Origin: Oscillospiraceae bacterium
GTDB lineage: Bacteria > Bacillota > Clostridia > Oscillospirales > Ruminococcaceae
NCBI GenBank assembly: GCA_017848115.1
Contig: JAGAKZ010000022.1
Coordinates: forward strand, 1-64,000
Direction of reading: 5' to 3'
Length of the DNA stretch: 64,000 nucleotides
Part shown: positions 25,485-33,955 of the stretch, piece by piece
How the letters are laid out: every line of letters begins with the position of its first letter
How positions within the stretch are numbered: the first letter of the stretch is position 1
Notes under the pieces: model-generated
What the model was told of the DNA's origin: nothing
The model's input: the letters and a program-made list of their open reading frames with translations, nothing else
The model's database searches: none
Made by a program: the position numbers and the translations under genes

Positions 25485-26348
25485 ATGAAACGCAATTTTA
25501 AAGACTGGCTCTCAAAATTCCGTGGCAGTATTGCCAACTACGGATATTACATAGATTTCGACAAGGTATATCGCAATGTCAATGAAATCAAGGTTGAACT
25601 TAATATCCTCAATTCACTCATAGGCTCAAAGAATATCGAGGACGATTTCAAGAATATCATTGCAAAATACCCCGAAACGCTTAAATGCATCCCAATTTTA
25701 CTTGCCGTCAGAGCTAACGAGATTTACGCTATCGACGGCGACGGAGATTTCACATACAACTTCAAGAATGCCAACTGCACCACTGAACAGTATGTGGTGT
25801 TTATGCGTAAAACAGGCTTATTTGAACTGCTTGAAAATCATATCATCAACAATCTTGTTGACTATGTAACAGGTGTTGAAACAGGACTTGACTCCAATGG
25901 TCGCAAAAATCGTGGCGGACATCTTATGGAAGATTTGGTGGAAAGCTTCATTGTTAAGGCTGGTTACGAAAAGGACAAGACCTATTTCAAGGAGATGTAT
26001 ATTCACGAAATCACAGAGAAATGGGGCATTGACCTTTCTGCAATTTCCAATCAGGGCAAGGCTGAAAAGCGTTTCGACTTTGTTATCAAGACCGACAAGA
26101 TAATTTACGGAATTGAAACGAATTTCTATGCAAGCGGCGGCTCAAAGCTCAATGAAACTGCACGAAGCTATAAGCAGATAGCTCAGGAAGCGGCAACTAT
26201 TGACGGTTTTGAGTTCGTGTGGTTTACAGACGGCTCAGGCTGGACAAGCGCAAGGCATAACCTTGAGGAAACATTTGACATTATGGAACATATTTACTCC
26301 ATTGATGATTTGGAGAATGGAGTTATTTCGACACGTTTAGGAGGTTAA
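25485..26348 (+). CDS. DpnII/MboI-type restriction endonuclease, island A
   Basis: The 287-residue protein MKRNFKDWLSKFRGSIANYGYYIDFDKVYRNV... belongs to the DpnII family that cuts unmethylated GATC. The PD-(D/E)XK-like centre is RFDFVIKTDKIIYGIETNFY, with the ExN variant seen in MboI/DpnII. I chose the ATG at 25485 because the island B paralogue begins at the equivalent codon; an ATG four codons upstream touches the previous stop. The cognate methylase is at 24314-25201. Confidence 0.9.
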   Translation: MKRNFKDWLSKFRGSIANYGYYIDFDKVYRNVNEIKVELNILNSLIGSKNIEDDFKNIIAKYPETLKCIPILLAVRANEIYAIDGDGDFTYNFKNANCTTEQYVVFMRKTGLFELLENHIINNLVDYVTGVETGLDSNGRKNRGGHLMEDLVESFIVKAGYEKDKTYFKEMYIHEITEKWGIDLSAISNQGKAEKRFDFVIKTDKIIYGIETNFYASGGSKLNETARSYKQIAQEAATIDGFEFVWFTDGSGWTSARHNLEETFDIMEHIYSIDDLENGVISTRLGG

Positions 26349-26350
26349 TT

Positions 26351-26536
26351 ATGTTTGAAAAAAATAAAAATGATAAAAAGCCTATAATCCAGACAAGTGG
26401 GTATAACGGCAGCGAGCCTACTCGCACTTGTCCTCATTGTGGAAAAGATAAGCCGTTAAGTGATTTTGGGTATAGAAAAATGAACAAAGATACTGACGAA
26501 GTAAGAAATCAATCTTGGTGCAAAAAATGTAGATAA
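26351..26536 (+). CDS. Small zinc-ribbon protein
   Basis: This 61-residue protein carries two CX2C knuckles, CPHCGK (about 38-43) and CKKC (57-60), separated by the motif LSDFGYRKMNKDT. That pattern (CxxCG...LPLSxFxxRK...CxxC) is common in phage and HNH-associated small proteins. GGAGG lies 7 bases before the ATG and the gene is packed between the endonuclease and the HNH gene. It may assist the HNH protein; function unknown. Confidence 0.65.
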   Translation: MFEKNKNDKKPIIQTSGYNGSEPTRTCPHCGKDKPLSDFGYRKMNKDTDEVRNQSWCKKCR

Positions 26537-26547
26537 TAGGTGTTGTT

Positions 26548-27381
26548 ATGGCTGAATATAAAGGTTATTCTGTTAATGAAATACGCTTTCTGCCTATGGG
26601 AAAGAATGTTTTCGATACTTTTGAAGAAGTTTCACATTTCATTTTAAACACTCTTCCCCAAAGAGGCGGCACATATTATTATAAAAAATCAAAGATGAAT
26701 TGCGCTGCAAGCACTCTTGTATTGTTTCAATATGATGGACAACTTATCGGCAGTGCAATTTATCTTGCAACAGTTCAGCTTGAAATTCCGTTGCTTATGG
26801 ATGACGGGCATTTGTACAATGGTTATTATCAATTTGCGCCTGAAAGCATACAGCTTTTCACAGAGCCCATTTATGCTTCTGATTTCAAGAATATAGATCC
26901 GAGTTTTACACGATTTGGGCAAGGCGCTAAAATAATAGATCTTGAATACTTAAATCCGATAATCAATTTAATAGACGGAAATAAAAATCCTATTAAAATT
27001 GATGTGGCTATTACAATACCAGAAGAAGTTTCTACTCTTATGGAAGGTGCAAAAAAGACAATTACCGTTAATGCTTATGAAAGAAATCCACAGGCACGGA
27101 CATTGTGCATAAGTCATTACAGAGCCAAAAATAATGGAAGAATAAAATGCGAGATATGCGATTTTGACTTTGGTAAAATATACGGTGAGAAGTTCTCCGA
27201 AAAAATACATATTCATCACATAAAGGAAATCTCCTCAATAGGAGAAGAATATGAAGTTGACGCTATTACTGATTTGTTACCTGTTTGTCCGAATTGCCAT
27301 ATGATAGCTCATAGTAAAACTCCTGCATATACACCAGATGAGATAAGAGAAATGATAGGAAAGACTAAAAATGGCGAATAA
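26548..27381 (+). CDS. HNH endonuclease, McrA-like
   Basis: This 277-residue protein has an N-terminal domain (residues 1-150) of mixed beta structure, with GGTYYYKKSKMN and LIGSAIYLA, possibly EVE/PUA-like. The C-terminal HNH nuclease carries zinc pairs CEICDF and CPNC and the active-site run IHIHHIKEIS with DLLPVCPNCHMIAHS. Reader-domain plus HNH architecture is typical of type IV, modification-dependent restriction. Here it lies inside a GATC restriction operon, overlapping the next methylase gene by 11 bases. Target unknown. Confidence 0.8.
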   Translation: MAEYKGYSVNEIRFLPMGKNVFDTFEEVSHFILNTLPQRGGTYYYKKSKMNCAASTLVLFQYDGQLIGSAIYLATVQLEIPLLMDDGHLYNGYYQFAPESIQLFTEPIYASDFKNIDPSFTRFGQGAKIIDLEYLNPIINLIDGNKNPIKIDVAITIPEEVSTLMEGAKKTITVNAYERNPQARTLCISHYRAKNNGRIKCEICDFDFGKIYGEKFSEKIHIHHIKEISSIGEEYEVDAITDLLPVCPNCHMIAHSKTPAYTPDEIREMIGKTKNGE

Positions 27382-28120
27382 AAAAATAACCAAATGGCAA
27401 CCTGATGACTTTGAACTGGAAATGACTACACACTGGTCATTCCCTAAGCGTGGCGATTGGGCTACCCACGATGCAAAATGGCGAGGAAACTGGTCGCCGT
27501 ATATTCCGAGAAACATCATTCTCCGCTACTCTCAGGAGGGAGATTTAGTTCTCGACCAGTTCGCAGGCGGCGGAACAACGCTCGTTGAAGCCAAACTGCT
27601 CAACCGTGATATAATTGGTATTGATATAAACGATGTTGCTCTTGAACGGTGTCGGGAGAAAACTTCTTTCGACTACGAGTCTGCAAAGGGCAAGGTTTAT
27701 ATCAAGAAGGGTGACGCTCGCAATCTTGATAATATTCCTGATGAGAGTATAGATTTAATCTGCACTCATCCGCCTTATGCTGACATTATTAAGTACAGCG
27801 AGGGCATTGACGGAGATTTATCTCAGCTTAAAGTCAAAGATTTCTTGGAGCAGATGAAGCCTGTTGCAGAGGAAAGTTATCGTGTCCTGAAGAAAGGCAA
27901 GTTCTGTGCAGTTCTTATGGGAGATACCCGTCAGAAAGGCTGTATGGTTCCGATGAGCTTTGATGTTATGAAAATTTTTCAAGACGCAGGTTTTACGCTG
28001 AAAGAGCTTATCATCAAGGAACAGCATAACTGCAAGGCAACAGGATACTGGAAAACAAACAGCGTGAAATATAATTTTCTGTTGATTGCACATGAGTATT
28101 TATTCGTTTTCAGAAAATAA
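27371..28120 (+). CDS. Second DNA methyltransferase (N4/N6 type), island A
   Basis: This 249-residue enzyme has the SAM-binding motif LDQFAGGGTTLVEA (61-74) and catalytic THPPY (132-136). The N-terminal segment HWSFPKRGDWATHDAKWRGNWSPYIPRNII is conserved in both islands. DpnII systems normally carry two methylases, one acting on single-stranded DNA during uptake; this enzyme may fill that place but is not DpnA-like in sequence. Coding overlaps the HNH gene. The paralogue at 38599-39342 is nearly the same protein. Confidence 0.85.
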   Translation: MANKKITKWQPDDFELEMTTHWSFPKRGDWATHDAKWRGNWSPYIPRNIILRYSQEGDLVLDQFAGGGTTLVEAKLLNRDIIGIDINDVALERCREKTSFDYESAKGKVYIKKGDARNLDNIPDESIDLICTHPPYADIIKYSEGIDGDLSQLKVKDFLEQMKPVAEESYRVLKKGKFCAVLMGDTRQKGCMVPMSFDVMKIFQDAGFTLKELIIKEQHNCKATGYWKTNSVKYNFLLIAHEYLFVFRK

Positions 28121-28153
28121 AATTTGCTTATTGTATATATAGGGAGGGATACC

Positions 28154-29356
28154 ATGTCAAAGAAAAATGACGATTTTTTCAAAGAAAAAAAGATTTGGTC
28201 AACAGTAAAGGATAATTTACTTGGCTGTTATTTGCAGCCTTATTTTTCAAAAATATTATTAACAGGCAAACCTATTATTTATATTGATTGCTTTGCAGGG
28301 AAAGGTAAGTTTGAAGATGGTAATCCCGGCTCTCCTATTATTGCATTAGATATAATTAAAGAACGGCTTGATGTTACTACTGCCAAAAGTCCCTACGTTG
28401 AAGCAAATTTTATTGATTTAAATTATGCTGAAGATTTAAGAACGAATCTTTCAAAATACAGCAATATTAGAATTATATCAGGTAAATTTGAAGATAATAT
28501 CTTAAATTTGTTGAAAAGTAAAAATGGGTGTAATGTATTTTTGTACATTGACCCTTACGGAATAAAAGCATTACAAAGTAGTTTTTTTGATGATTTTTCA
28601 AATGGACAATTCAATACAATAGAACTGCTTATTAATTTAAATTCCTTTGGATTTATAAGAGAAGCGTGTCGAGCAATGGGCGTTAAATTCAAGGAAGATG
28701 ATGTTTTAAAGGATATTATTGAATACGATTCTACAAAATTAGATAGCTCAGACAAATCTATTCTTGAATTAAATGAAATTGCCGGCGGAGATTATTGGCA
28801 AGCAATTATACATGATTATAAATCAAACATAATCAATGGATATGAAGCAGAAGGAAAATTTGTTGATTTGTACTGTCAACGAATGATGAAAAGTTACAAA
28901 TATGTTTTAAATCTTCCGCTACGACTTAAAGAAGGACAGCAACCCAAATACAGAATGATTCACGCTACACAACACCAAGCAGGCTGTCTTCTTATGGTCG
29001 ATAATATGTATTGTCGCTGGGAAGCAATGAGAGAAATACAGACAGGTGGTCAGCTATCTTTTTTTGAAACAAATGTCAAAGAAGAAATATGTGACACTGA
29101 TACACTAACAGATGATGTAGTAGAGCATTTTTCTCAATATAGTCGTAGTATTTCTATAAGCGAAGCAATGGCAAGTTTCTTTGTTAAATATGGTGTTATT
29201 GCGTCAACAAAGAATGTAAGAGATATATTAAAAGAACTTGAAAAACAGAACAGAATAGTAATAAAAAGAACGCCTTCTTTAACTCCACAAGGAAAGCCGA
29301 CCAAATTTATGGAAGAGAAAAAAGGGCAATCAGTAATAGTAAGGTGGATCAAATGA
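28154..29356 (+). CDS. Three-Cys-motif partner protein TcmP
   Basis: This protein of about 400 residues belongs to the TcmP family (named for always accompanying a three-Cys protein). A Rossmann/methyltransferase-like core is visible: IIYIDCFAGKGKFEDGNPGSP (motif I-like), then LYIDPYGIKAL (motif IV-like). The C-terminal winged-helix-like part reads SISEAMASFFVKYGVIASTKNVRDIL. I chose the ATG at 28154 for GGAGG 7 bases before it. It overlaps the radical-SAM gene (ATGA), so the pair is translationally coupled. The biochemical role is unknown. Confidence 0.85.
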   Translation: MSKKNDDFFKEKKIWSTVKDNLLGCYLQPYFSKILLTGKPIIYIDCFAGKGKFEDGNPGSPIIALDIIKERLDVTTAKSPYVEANFIDLNYAEDLRTNLSKYSNIRIISGKFEDNILNLLKSKNGCNVFLYIDPYGIKALQSSFFDDFSNGQFNTIELLINLNSFGFIREACRAMGVKFKEDDVLKDIIEYDSTKLDSSDKSILELNEIAGGDYWQAIIHDYKSNIINGYEAEGKFVDLYCQRMMKSYKYVLNLPLRLKEGQQPKYRMIHATQHQAGCLLMVDNMYCRWEAMREIQTGGQLSFFETNVKEEICDTDTLTDDVVEHFSQYSRSISISEAMASFFVKYGVIASTKNVRDILKELEKQNRIVIKRTPSLTPQGKPTKFMEEKKGQSVIVRWIK

Positions 29357-30126
29357 AAAAAGTAACTTCATACATACAACGCAAATCGCTTATTTATAAA
29401 ACGGGAGTTGAGTATGGCGATTACACTATGAATCATATATTAGGATGTTCTCACGGTTGCAAATATCCTTGTTATGCATTCATGTTGAAAAAGCGTTTTG
29501 GTATAATAAAGAATTATGAGGATTGGATATGTCCTTCAATTGTAGAAAATACACTTGATCTGCTTGACAAAGAAATTCCAAAATATAAAGACAAGATAAA
29601 AATTCTTCATTTATGTTTTACAACCGATCCTTTCATGTATCAATATGAAGACATTGCAGAATTAAGCTTTAAGTCTATCGAAAAAGTTAATGCTGCAGGC
29701 ATTAAATGTTCTGTTCTCACAAAAGGCATCTTGCCTCAAGCTCTAAACAAGCTAAGTTCTGACAATGAATATGGTATAACTTTGGTATCGTTAAGTGAAG
29801 AATATGTTGAGAGATATGAACCTGGTGCAGCTCCTGTTATGGATAGGATTGAATCATTAAGATATCTTCACAACCACGGAAAAAAGACTTGGGTCAGCAT
29901 TGAGCCTTATCCTACTCCAAACATTATCCAGCAGGATTTAACAGAAATATTAAATGCTGTTGAGTTTGCTGACAAAATTATTTTCGGTCGAACAAACTAT
30001 AGTAAGGAAATAACAGCATATAAAGAACATAAACGCTTTTACAACGAACAAACACAGATAGTAATAGATTTTTGCGAAGAAAACAATATTTCTTATCACA
30101 TAAAAGAAGGTACGCTAACTGAATAA
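29353..30126 (+). CDS. Three-Cys-motif radical-SAM-like partner of TcmP
   Basis: This 257-residue protein has C32-x3-C36-x3-C40 in GCSHGCKYPCYAF, one residue longer than the classical CX3CX2C of radical-SAM enzymes. A barrel-like body follows, with ILHLCFTTDPFMYQYEDI, CSVLTKGILP and KTWVSIEPYPTPN. These resemble SplB and DUF5131-type proteins. The start overlaps the tcmP stop. It is the last gene of the island A operon, followed by a perfect terminator. It probably binds an Fe-S cluster; substrate unknown. Confidence 0.8.
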   Translation: MKKVTSYIQRKSLIYKTGVEYGDYTMNHILGCSHGCKYPCYAFMLKKRFGIIKNYEDWICPSIVENTLDLLDKEIPKYKDKIKILHLCFTTDPFMYQYEDIAELSFKSIEKVNAAGIKCSVLTKGILPQALNKLSSDNEYGITLVSLSEEYVERYEPGAAPVMDRIESLRYLHNHGKKTWVSIEPYPTPNIIQQDLTEILNAVEFADKIIFGRTNYSKEITAYKEHKRFYNEQTQIVIDFCEENNISYHIKEGTLTE

Positions 30127-30159
30127 ATTTATTGACGAACGCATACATTCAAGATTACT

Positions 30160-30208
30160 TTGCTTGATATGTTAAGATTAATTCTTGACATATCAAGCAA
30201 TTTTCTTT
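30160..30208 (+). terminator. Terminator of island A operon
   Basis: Perfect 13-bp arms TTGCTTGATATGT (30160-30172) and its complement (30188-30200) are followed by TTTTCTTT. Confidence 0.85.
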
Positions 30209-30873
30209 ATTCACAACTCCTGATCTTCCCTTCGCCAGACCGAAGAGCGCACTTATATACCACAGAAAGTGGTATGTGCGCTCTGCGAGGCTTTCTTGAA
30301 AAAGTTAATCATTCGTTTTTGTAAACTCAGCGAAGAGCAAGCATAGCCTTTGTAGCCACAAAGTCATTTTTTGCAAACTATGCTTACTGCCACGAACGTG
30401 ACAGCAAGCATAGCCCTTGTCTATACACTCTCTTCTTTTCTCCGAAAATCGTCAGTGTCGACAAGCACAAAAACTTGTTGGGAGAACCCAAACCCCTTGA
30501 TTGAAAAATCACGTTTCCGCTGATTTTAAGAATAGCCGAAAAAATTATTTTCTTAAACGCCGCCGTTGTCCTGAAAATGATACAACGACTATGATATAAT
30601 TAAAAGCACAGGGCAATCCGGAATATTTTTCGGAAAGGAGTGTTGTTATAATCGGGTGCGTAACGAACTGCGACAGTTGTCTGTTTCCAACAAAAATACG
30701 AACATTTTTCTTCGGAAATTTCTATGCAGTGGGAGTAAAGTGGGAGTATTTTGGTAGTGACTTCTGCTCATTCATATGCTACAATTAAATCATCGGAACG
30801 TTCTGAATTTAAAAATAAAGGAGCTGATGTGTATCGGAAAATTGAAATTTGTGCAAAAGTAAATGCAACACCC
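30209..30873. other. Gene-free stretch before the integrase, possible oriT remnant
   Basis: No gene is supported. At 30244-30284 a long hairpin has AGAGCGCAC/GTGCGCTCT outer and ATACCAC/GTGGTAT inner arms. A repeated phrase AAGCATAGCC(C/T)TTGT occurs near 30321 and 30403. At 30460-30500 small hairpins (ACAAG/CTTGT, then TTGGG/CCCAA) before AACCCCTTGATTG resemble sequence that often precedes mobilisation genes in clostridial elements. TATAAT (30596) and a ribosome-site-like AAAGGAG (30635) lead to no open gene. Confidence 0.4.
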
Positions 30874-30902
30874 TTGACAAACATTTCTTATTGTGATATT
30901 AT
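30874..30902 (+). promoter_or_regulatory. Integrase promoter
   Basis: TTGACA (30874-30879), 17 bases, TATTAT (30897-30902); it lies 100 bases before the chosen start. Confidence 0.65.
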
Positions 30903-31001
30903 GCTTTAAAGCGTTAAATTGCCGTGAAGATAATAACTTCCATTTACATAGCAGAAGTATCCGCTTCTGCGAAAAATCACAATATGAAAGGAATTAAAAC
31001 T

Positions 31002-32834
31002 ATGAGTAATGTAACAACTATGTCAGGGGTAAAAACCTTCAACAGCTTTATGGATTACACAAAGCTTGACCGAAACCGTCAGCGTACAGTAGTTTTCTAC
31101 GGACGAGTTTCCACAGAACACGAGGCACAGCTCTCAGCTCTCGAAAATCAGATGCAGTGGTATTCCGACCAAGCAAAATACCACCCGAACTGGAATGTTA
31201 TCGACAGATATATTGACGAAGGAATCACAGGAACTCAGGCGAAGAAAAGACCGTCTTTCCTCAGAATGATTGAGGACGCTAAGTCGGGAAAGTTTGATTT
31301 GATTGTTACCCGTGAGGTGTGTCGTTTCGCAAGAAACACAGTTGACACTCTTAACTTCACAAGAGAATTAAAGAATATCGGCGTTGAAGTTTTCTTTGTT
31401 GATGATAACATCTGGACTATGGACGGCGACGGAGAACTCAGACTTTCTCTTATGGCGACTCTTGCTCAGGAAGAAAGCCGAAAGGTTTCTGAAAGAGTAA
31501 AAGCAGGTCAGCGTATCAGCAGAGAGAACGGAGTGCTTTACGGAAGCGGCAATATCTTAGGCTATGACAGAAAACCCGGAGAAACCTACACAATAAATCC
31601 TGAACAGGCTGAAACTGTGCGTATTATCTTTGAGCTTTACTCTAAAGGATATGGCGAAAAGAAAGTTGCCGACGAACTCTTAAAACTTCACAGAAAAGCT
31701 GCTGACGGAACTTATCGCTGGAACGCAGGAAAGGTCGGACGCATTCTGAAAAATGCAACGTATATGGGATATAACTGTTATAATAAATCCCGTAGCAACA
31801 ATTATCTTGAACAGAAGCGTATTAAAAATCTTGACAGCGACACCCACGTTTATGTCAAGGGAGATTTCGAGCCGATTATTTCCGAGGAATTCTGGCACAA
31901 GTGTGATGAAATCCGCAAGAGCAAGGTTATAAAGAAAGAAAATAACGGTGTTATTACAACCTACGGCAAGAGAAACTCCACAGATATATGGCTTAAGAAA
32001 ATGAAATGCAGCTGCGGAGCGAACTTCCGTAAGAATAAGTGGAGAAAAAACAAGCGTGGTGATTCCGCTTATGGTTATCAGTGTTATAATCAGCTCAACT
32101 ACGGTAGCAAATCCTTCCGTGAGAAGAATGGTCTTGATACCGACGGCTATTGCGACATCAGAATGGTAAGCGACTGGAAGCTTGACCTTATGGCAAAGAC
32201 TGTTCTCTCTGAGGTTTGGCAGTCGAGAAAAGAGGACGCTCTCGCCGCTTTTGAAATGGTGAAGAAGTATGCAACTGCAAGTAAGAGCGAAAATAAAAAC
32301 TCTGATACCGAGATTGATATTAAGATTGAAAAGCTCAGAAACCGTCTTGAAAATCTTGTTGAGATGAGAGCTGACGGAGAGATTACAAAAGAAAGCTTTG
32401 TCGCTTCTACTGCAAAAGCTGAAGCTGAGATTGCCGAGCTTGAAAAGATGAAAGCTGTTGCAACAACCGAAGCCGAGCCGTTACCTGAAATCAATCTTGA
32501 AGCTGTGAAAAACGCTCTTGACACTATGATTGATTTCTCCGAGCCGACTATAACGGAAGATTTAATTGACAGATTTATTTCAAGTGTGAAGCCTGTTTCC
32601 GACAACCGCTTTGAATGGACGGTTAAGCTCTCCGATGAAAAGGAAAGCAGTATTATTTGCAGTGTAAATGGAAGAAAGACAAATCCTACCGCTGAAATCG
32701 AGGGTGAAAGCCCTCTTACATATCAAGTTTGCTTCATAAATTTCGGGGCGATAAAAAACACTGCACAAGGTGTGGCACTGCACAGGCTGCTCTTAGATAA
32801 TAATCGGCGAATGCCTTTTATACAGTCAGCATAG
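31002..32834 (+). CDS. Large serine recombinase (integrase) of island A
   Basis: It is 610 residues as read here. The resolvase domain has catalytic S37 in VVFYGRVSTEHEAQ and the segment RPSFLRMIEDAKSGKFDLIVTREVCRFARN. A recombinase domain follows (GYGEKKVADELLKLHRK..., GRILKNATYMGYNCYNKSRSN), then a zinc-ribbon with CSCGANFRKNKWR and CDIR, then a coiled coil (about 465-520). GAAAGGA lies 8 bases before this ATG. The last 15 codons lie beyond the 32778-32790 core and belong to the neighbouring island; the native tail is at 24040-24182. Confidence 0.9.
   Translation: MSNVTTMSGVKTFNSFMDYTKLDRNRQRTVVFYGRVSTEHEAQLSALENQMQWYSDQAKYHPNWNVIDRYIDEGITGTQAKKRPSFLRMIEDAKSGKFDLIVTREVCRFARNTVDTLNFTRELKNIGVEVFFVDDNIWTMDGDGELRLSLMATLAQEESRKVSERVKAGQRISRENGVLYGSGNILGYDRKPGETYTINPEQAETVRIIFELYSKGYGEKKVADELLKLHRKAADGTYRWNAGKVGRILKNATYMGYNCYNKSRSNNYLEQKRIKNLDSDTHVYVKGDFEPIISEEFWHKCDEIRKSKVIKKENNGVITTYGKRNSTDIWLKKMKCSCGANFRKNKWRKNKRGDSAYGYQCYNQLNYGSKSFREKNGLDTDGYCDIRMVSDWKLDLMAKTVLSEVWQSRKEDALAAFEMVKKYATASKSENKNSDTEIDIKIEKLRNRLENLVEMRADGEITKESFVASTAKAEAEIAELEKMKAVATTEAEPLPEINLEAVKNALDTMIDFSEPTITEDLIDRFISSVKPVSDNRFEWTVKLSDEKESSIICSVNGRKTNPTAEIEGESPLTYQVCFINFGAIKNTAQGVALHRLLLDNNRRMPFIQSA
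32778..32790 (+). other. attR core, junction of islands A and B
   Basis: CTGCACAGGCTGC is identical to 24027-24039 and lies inside the integrase frame. What follows (TCTTAGATAA) would complete ppdK with the same last residues if island A were excised. Confidence 0.75.
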
Positions 32835-32915
32835 GGTTTGATGATGCGAAAGCATTTTGAAAATCTGTAAGTTTGTACCGGAGAGAAATTGATGGTATGG
32901 ACTGAATGCTGATGA
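32791..32915 (+). pseudogene. Decayed integrase tail at the island B left end
   Basis: This aligns base by base with 24040-24182 (NNRRMPF versus DKDRRTPF). A 1-base deletion near 32813 and further changes bring stops after 15 codons. It shows that island B arose from an element with the same layout. Confidence 0.6.
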
Positions 32916-32931
32916 TTAAATAAAACAATAT

Positions 32932-32967
32932 ACTCTCTCATTGCTTGAAAGTGATGAGAGAGTTTTG
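32932..32967 (+). terminator. Terminator, island B copy
   Basis: The 14-bp stem with TGAA loop is followed by TTTTG. Relative to 24192-24221 several base pairs differ on both arms but still pair, which argues for selection on the hairpin. Confidence 0.8.
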
Positions 32968-32990
32968 TTTATACATTAAGCGATATTATA

Positions 32991-33019
32991 TTGAAAATTT
33001 CTGACAAGTATGATATAAT
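32991..33019 (+). promoter_or_regulatory. Promoter of restriction island B
   Basis: TTGAAA (32991-32996), 17 bases, TATAAT (33014-33019), as in island A. Confidence 0.7.
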
Positions 33020-33058
33020 CATAATATCTGAGTAAATACAGCTCTGAAAGGAGTTTTT

Positions 33059-33946
33059 ATGAAATATAAAACTGTAAAACCATTTGTAAAGTGGGCAGGC
33101 GGAAAGAGTCAGCTTCTTAACGACATTCGGGCAAATTATCCCGAAAAAATAGATAAATATTGTGAACCTTTCGTTGGTGGTGGTGCAGTTCTGCTTGATG
33201 TACTTGCAAACTGTCAACCAAAAGAAGTGCTTATTAATGATATAAATGCTGAACTGATAAATACATATTCACAGATTAAAAATAATGTTGAAAGACTTAT
33301 TGAAATGCTTTTTGAAATGCAGGAAAGCTTCTGGGAAAAGAATGATAGTGATCGCAAGGTTATGTATCTTGCCAAGCGTGAGCGTTTTAATGAACTGAAG
33401 GTCAATGTAGACGAGCAGATTAGTCTTGAGAAAGCGGCATTGTTTATTTTTCTTAATAAGACATGTTTCAATGGCTTGTATCGTGTAAATCGTAAGGGTT
33501 TTTTCAATGTTCCTATGGGTGCATACAAAAATCCGCCTATCTGTGATGCCGAAAACCTCAGACTTATCAGTGGACTTTTAAAGAATGTGCAGATTAAAAG
33601 TGGGGATTACAGTGAATGTGCAGATTTTATTGACAAAACCACTTTTGTTTATATTGATCCGCCTTATCGTCCGCTTACTGCAACATCTTCGTTTACTTCT
33701 TATTCGGAGAATGAATTTGGTGATAAACAGCAGATTGAACTTGGAAATTTTGTTGATAAAATTTCGGCAAAGGGAGCAAAATTTGTTGCTAGCAACTCTG
33801 ATCCTAAGAATAGTGATGAAAACGACAGTTTTTTTGATGATTTGTATTCGAGCTATAAAATTATGCGTGTTTCTGCCAAGCGTATGATTAACAGTAAGGC
33901 TAATGGCAGAGGTAGTGTAAATGAACTTTTGATTTGTAATTGGTGA
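33059..33946 (+). CDS. Dam-type adenine-N6 DNA methyltransferase, island B
   Basis: This 295-residue paralogue of the 24314-25201 enzyme has the same motifs (FVKWAGGK, PFVGGGAVLLD, DPPY). Most nucleotide differences from copy A are at third codon positions, so both proteins are being maintained. AAAGGAG precedes the ATG. It heads the island B operon and should protect GATC sites from the endonuclease at 35311-36180 (and from that of island A). Confidence 0.92.
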   Translation: MKYKTVKPFVKWAGGKSQLLNDIRANYPEKIDKYCEPFVGGGAVLLDVLANCQPKEVLINDINAELINTYSQIKNNVERLIEMLFEMQESFWEKNDSDRKVMYLAKRERFNELKVNVDEQISLEKAALFIFLNKTCFNGLYRVNRKGFFNVPMGAYKNPPICDAENLRLISGLLKNVQIKSGDYSECADFIDKTTFVYIDPPYRPLTATSSFTSYSENEFGDKQQIELGNFVDKISAKGAKFVASNSDPKNSDENDSFFDDLYSSYKIMRVSAKRMINSKANGRGSVNELLICNW

Positions 33947-33955
33947 GGTGTTTAT

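Noticed and set aside
30640..30790. Small open frame reading IIGCVTNCDSCLFPTK before the integrase
   Set aside because: It has no start codon in frame despite a ribosome-site-like AAAGGAG; probably a relic or chance.
30850..30868. IS30 end motif (AAAGTAAATGCA) before the integrase promoter
   Set aside because: A 12-base match to the repeat at 1-18 without flanking similarity can arise by chance in AT-rich DNA.
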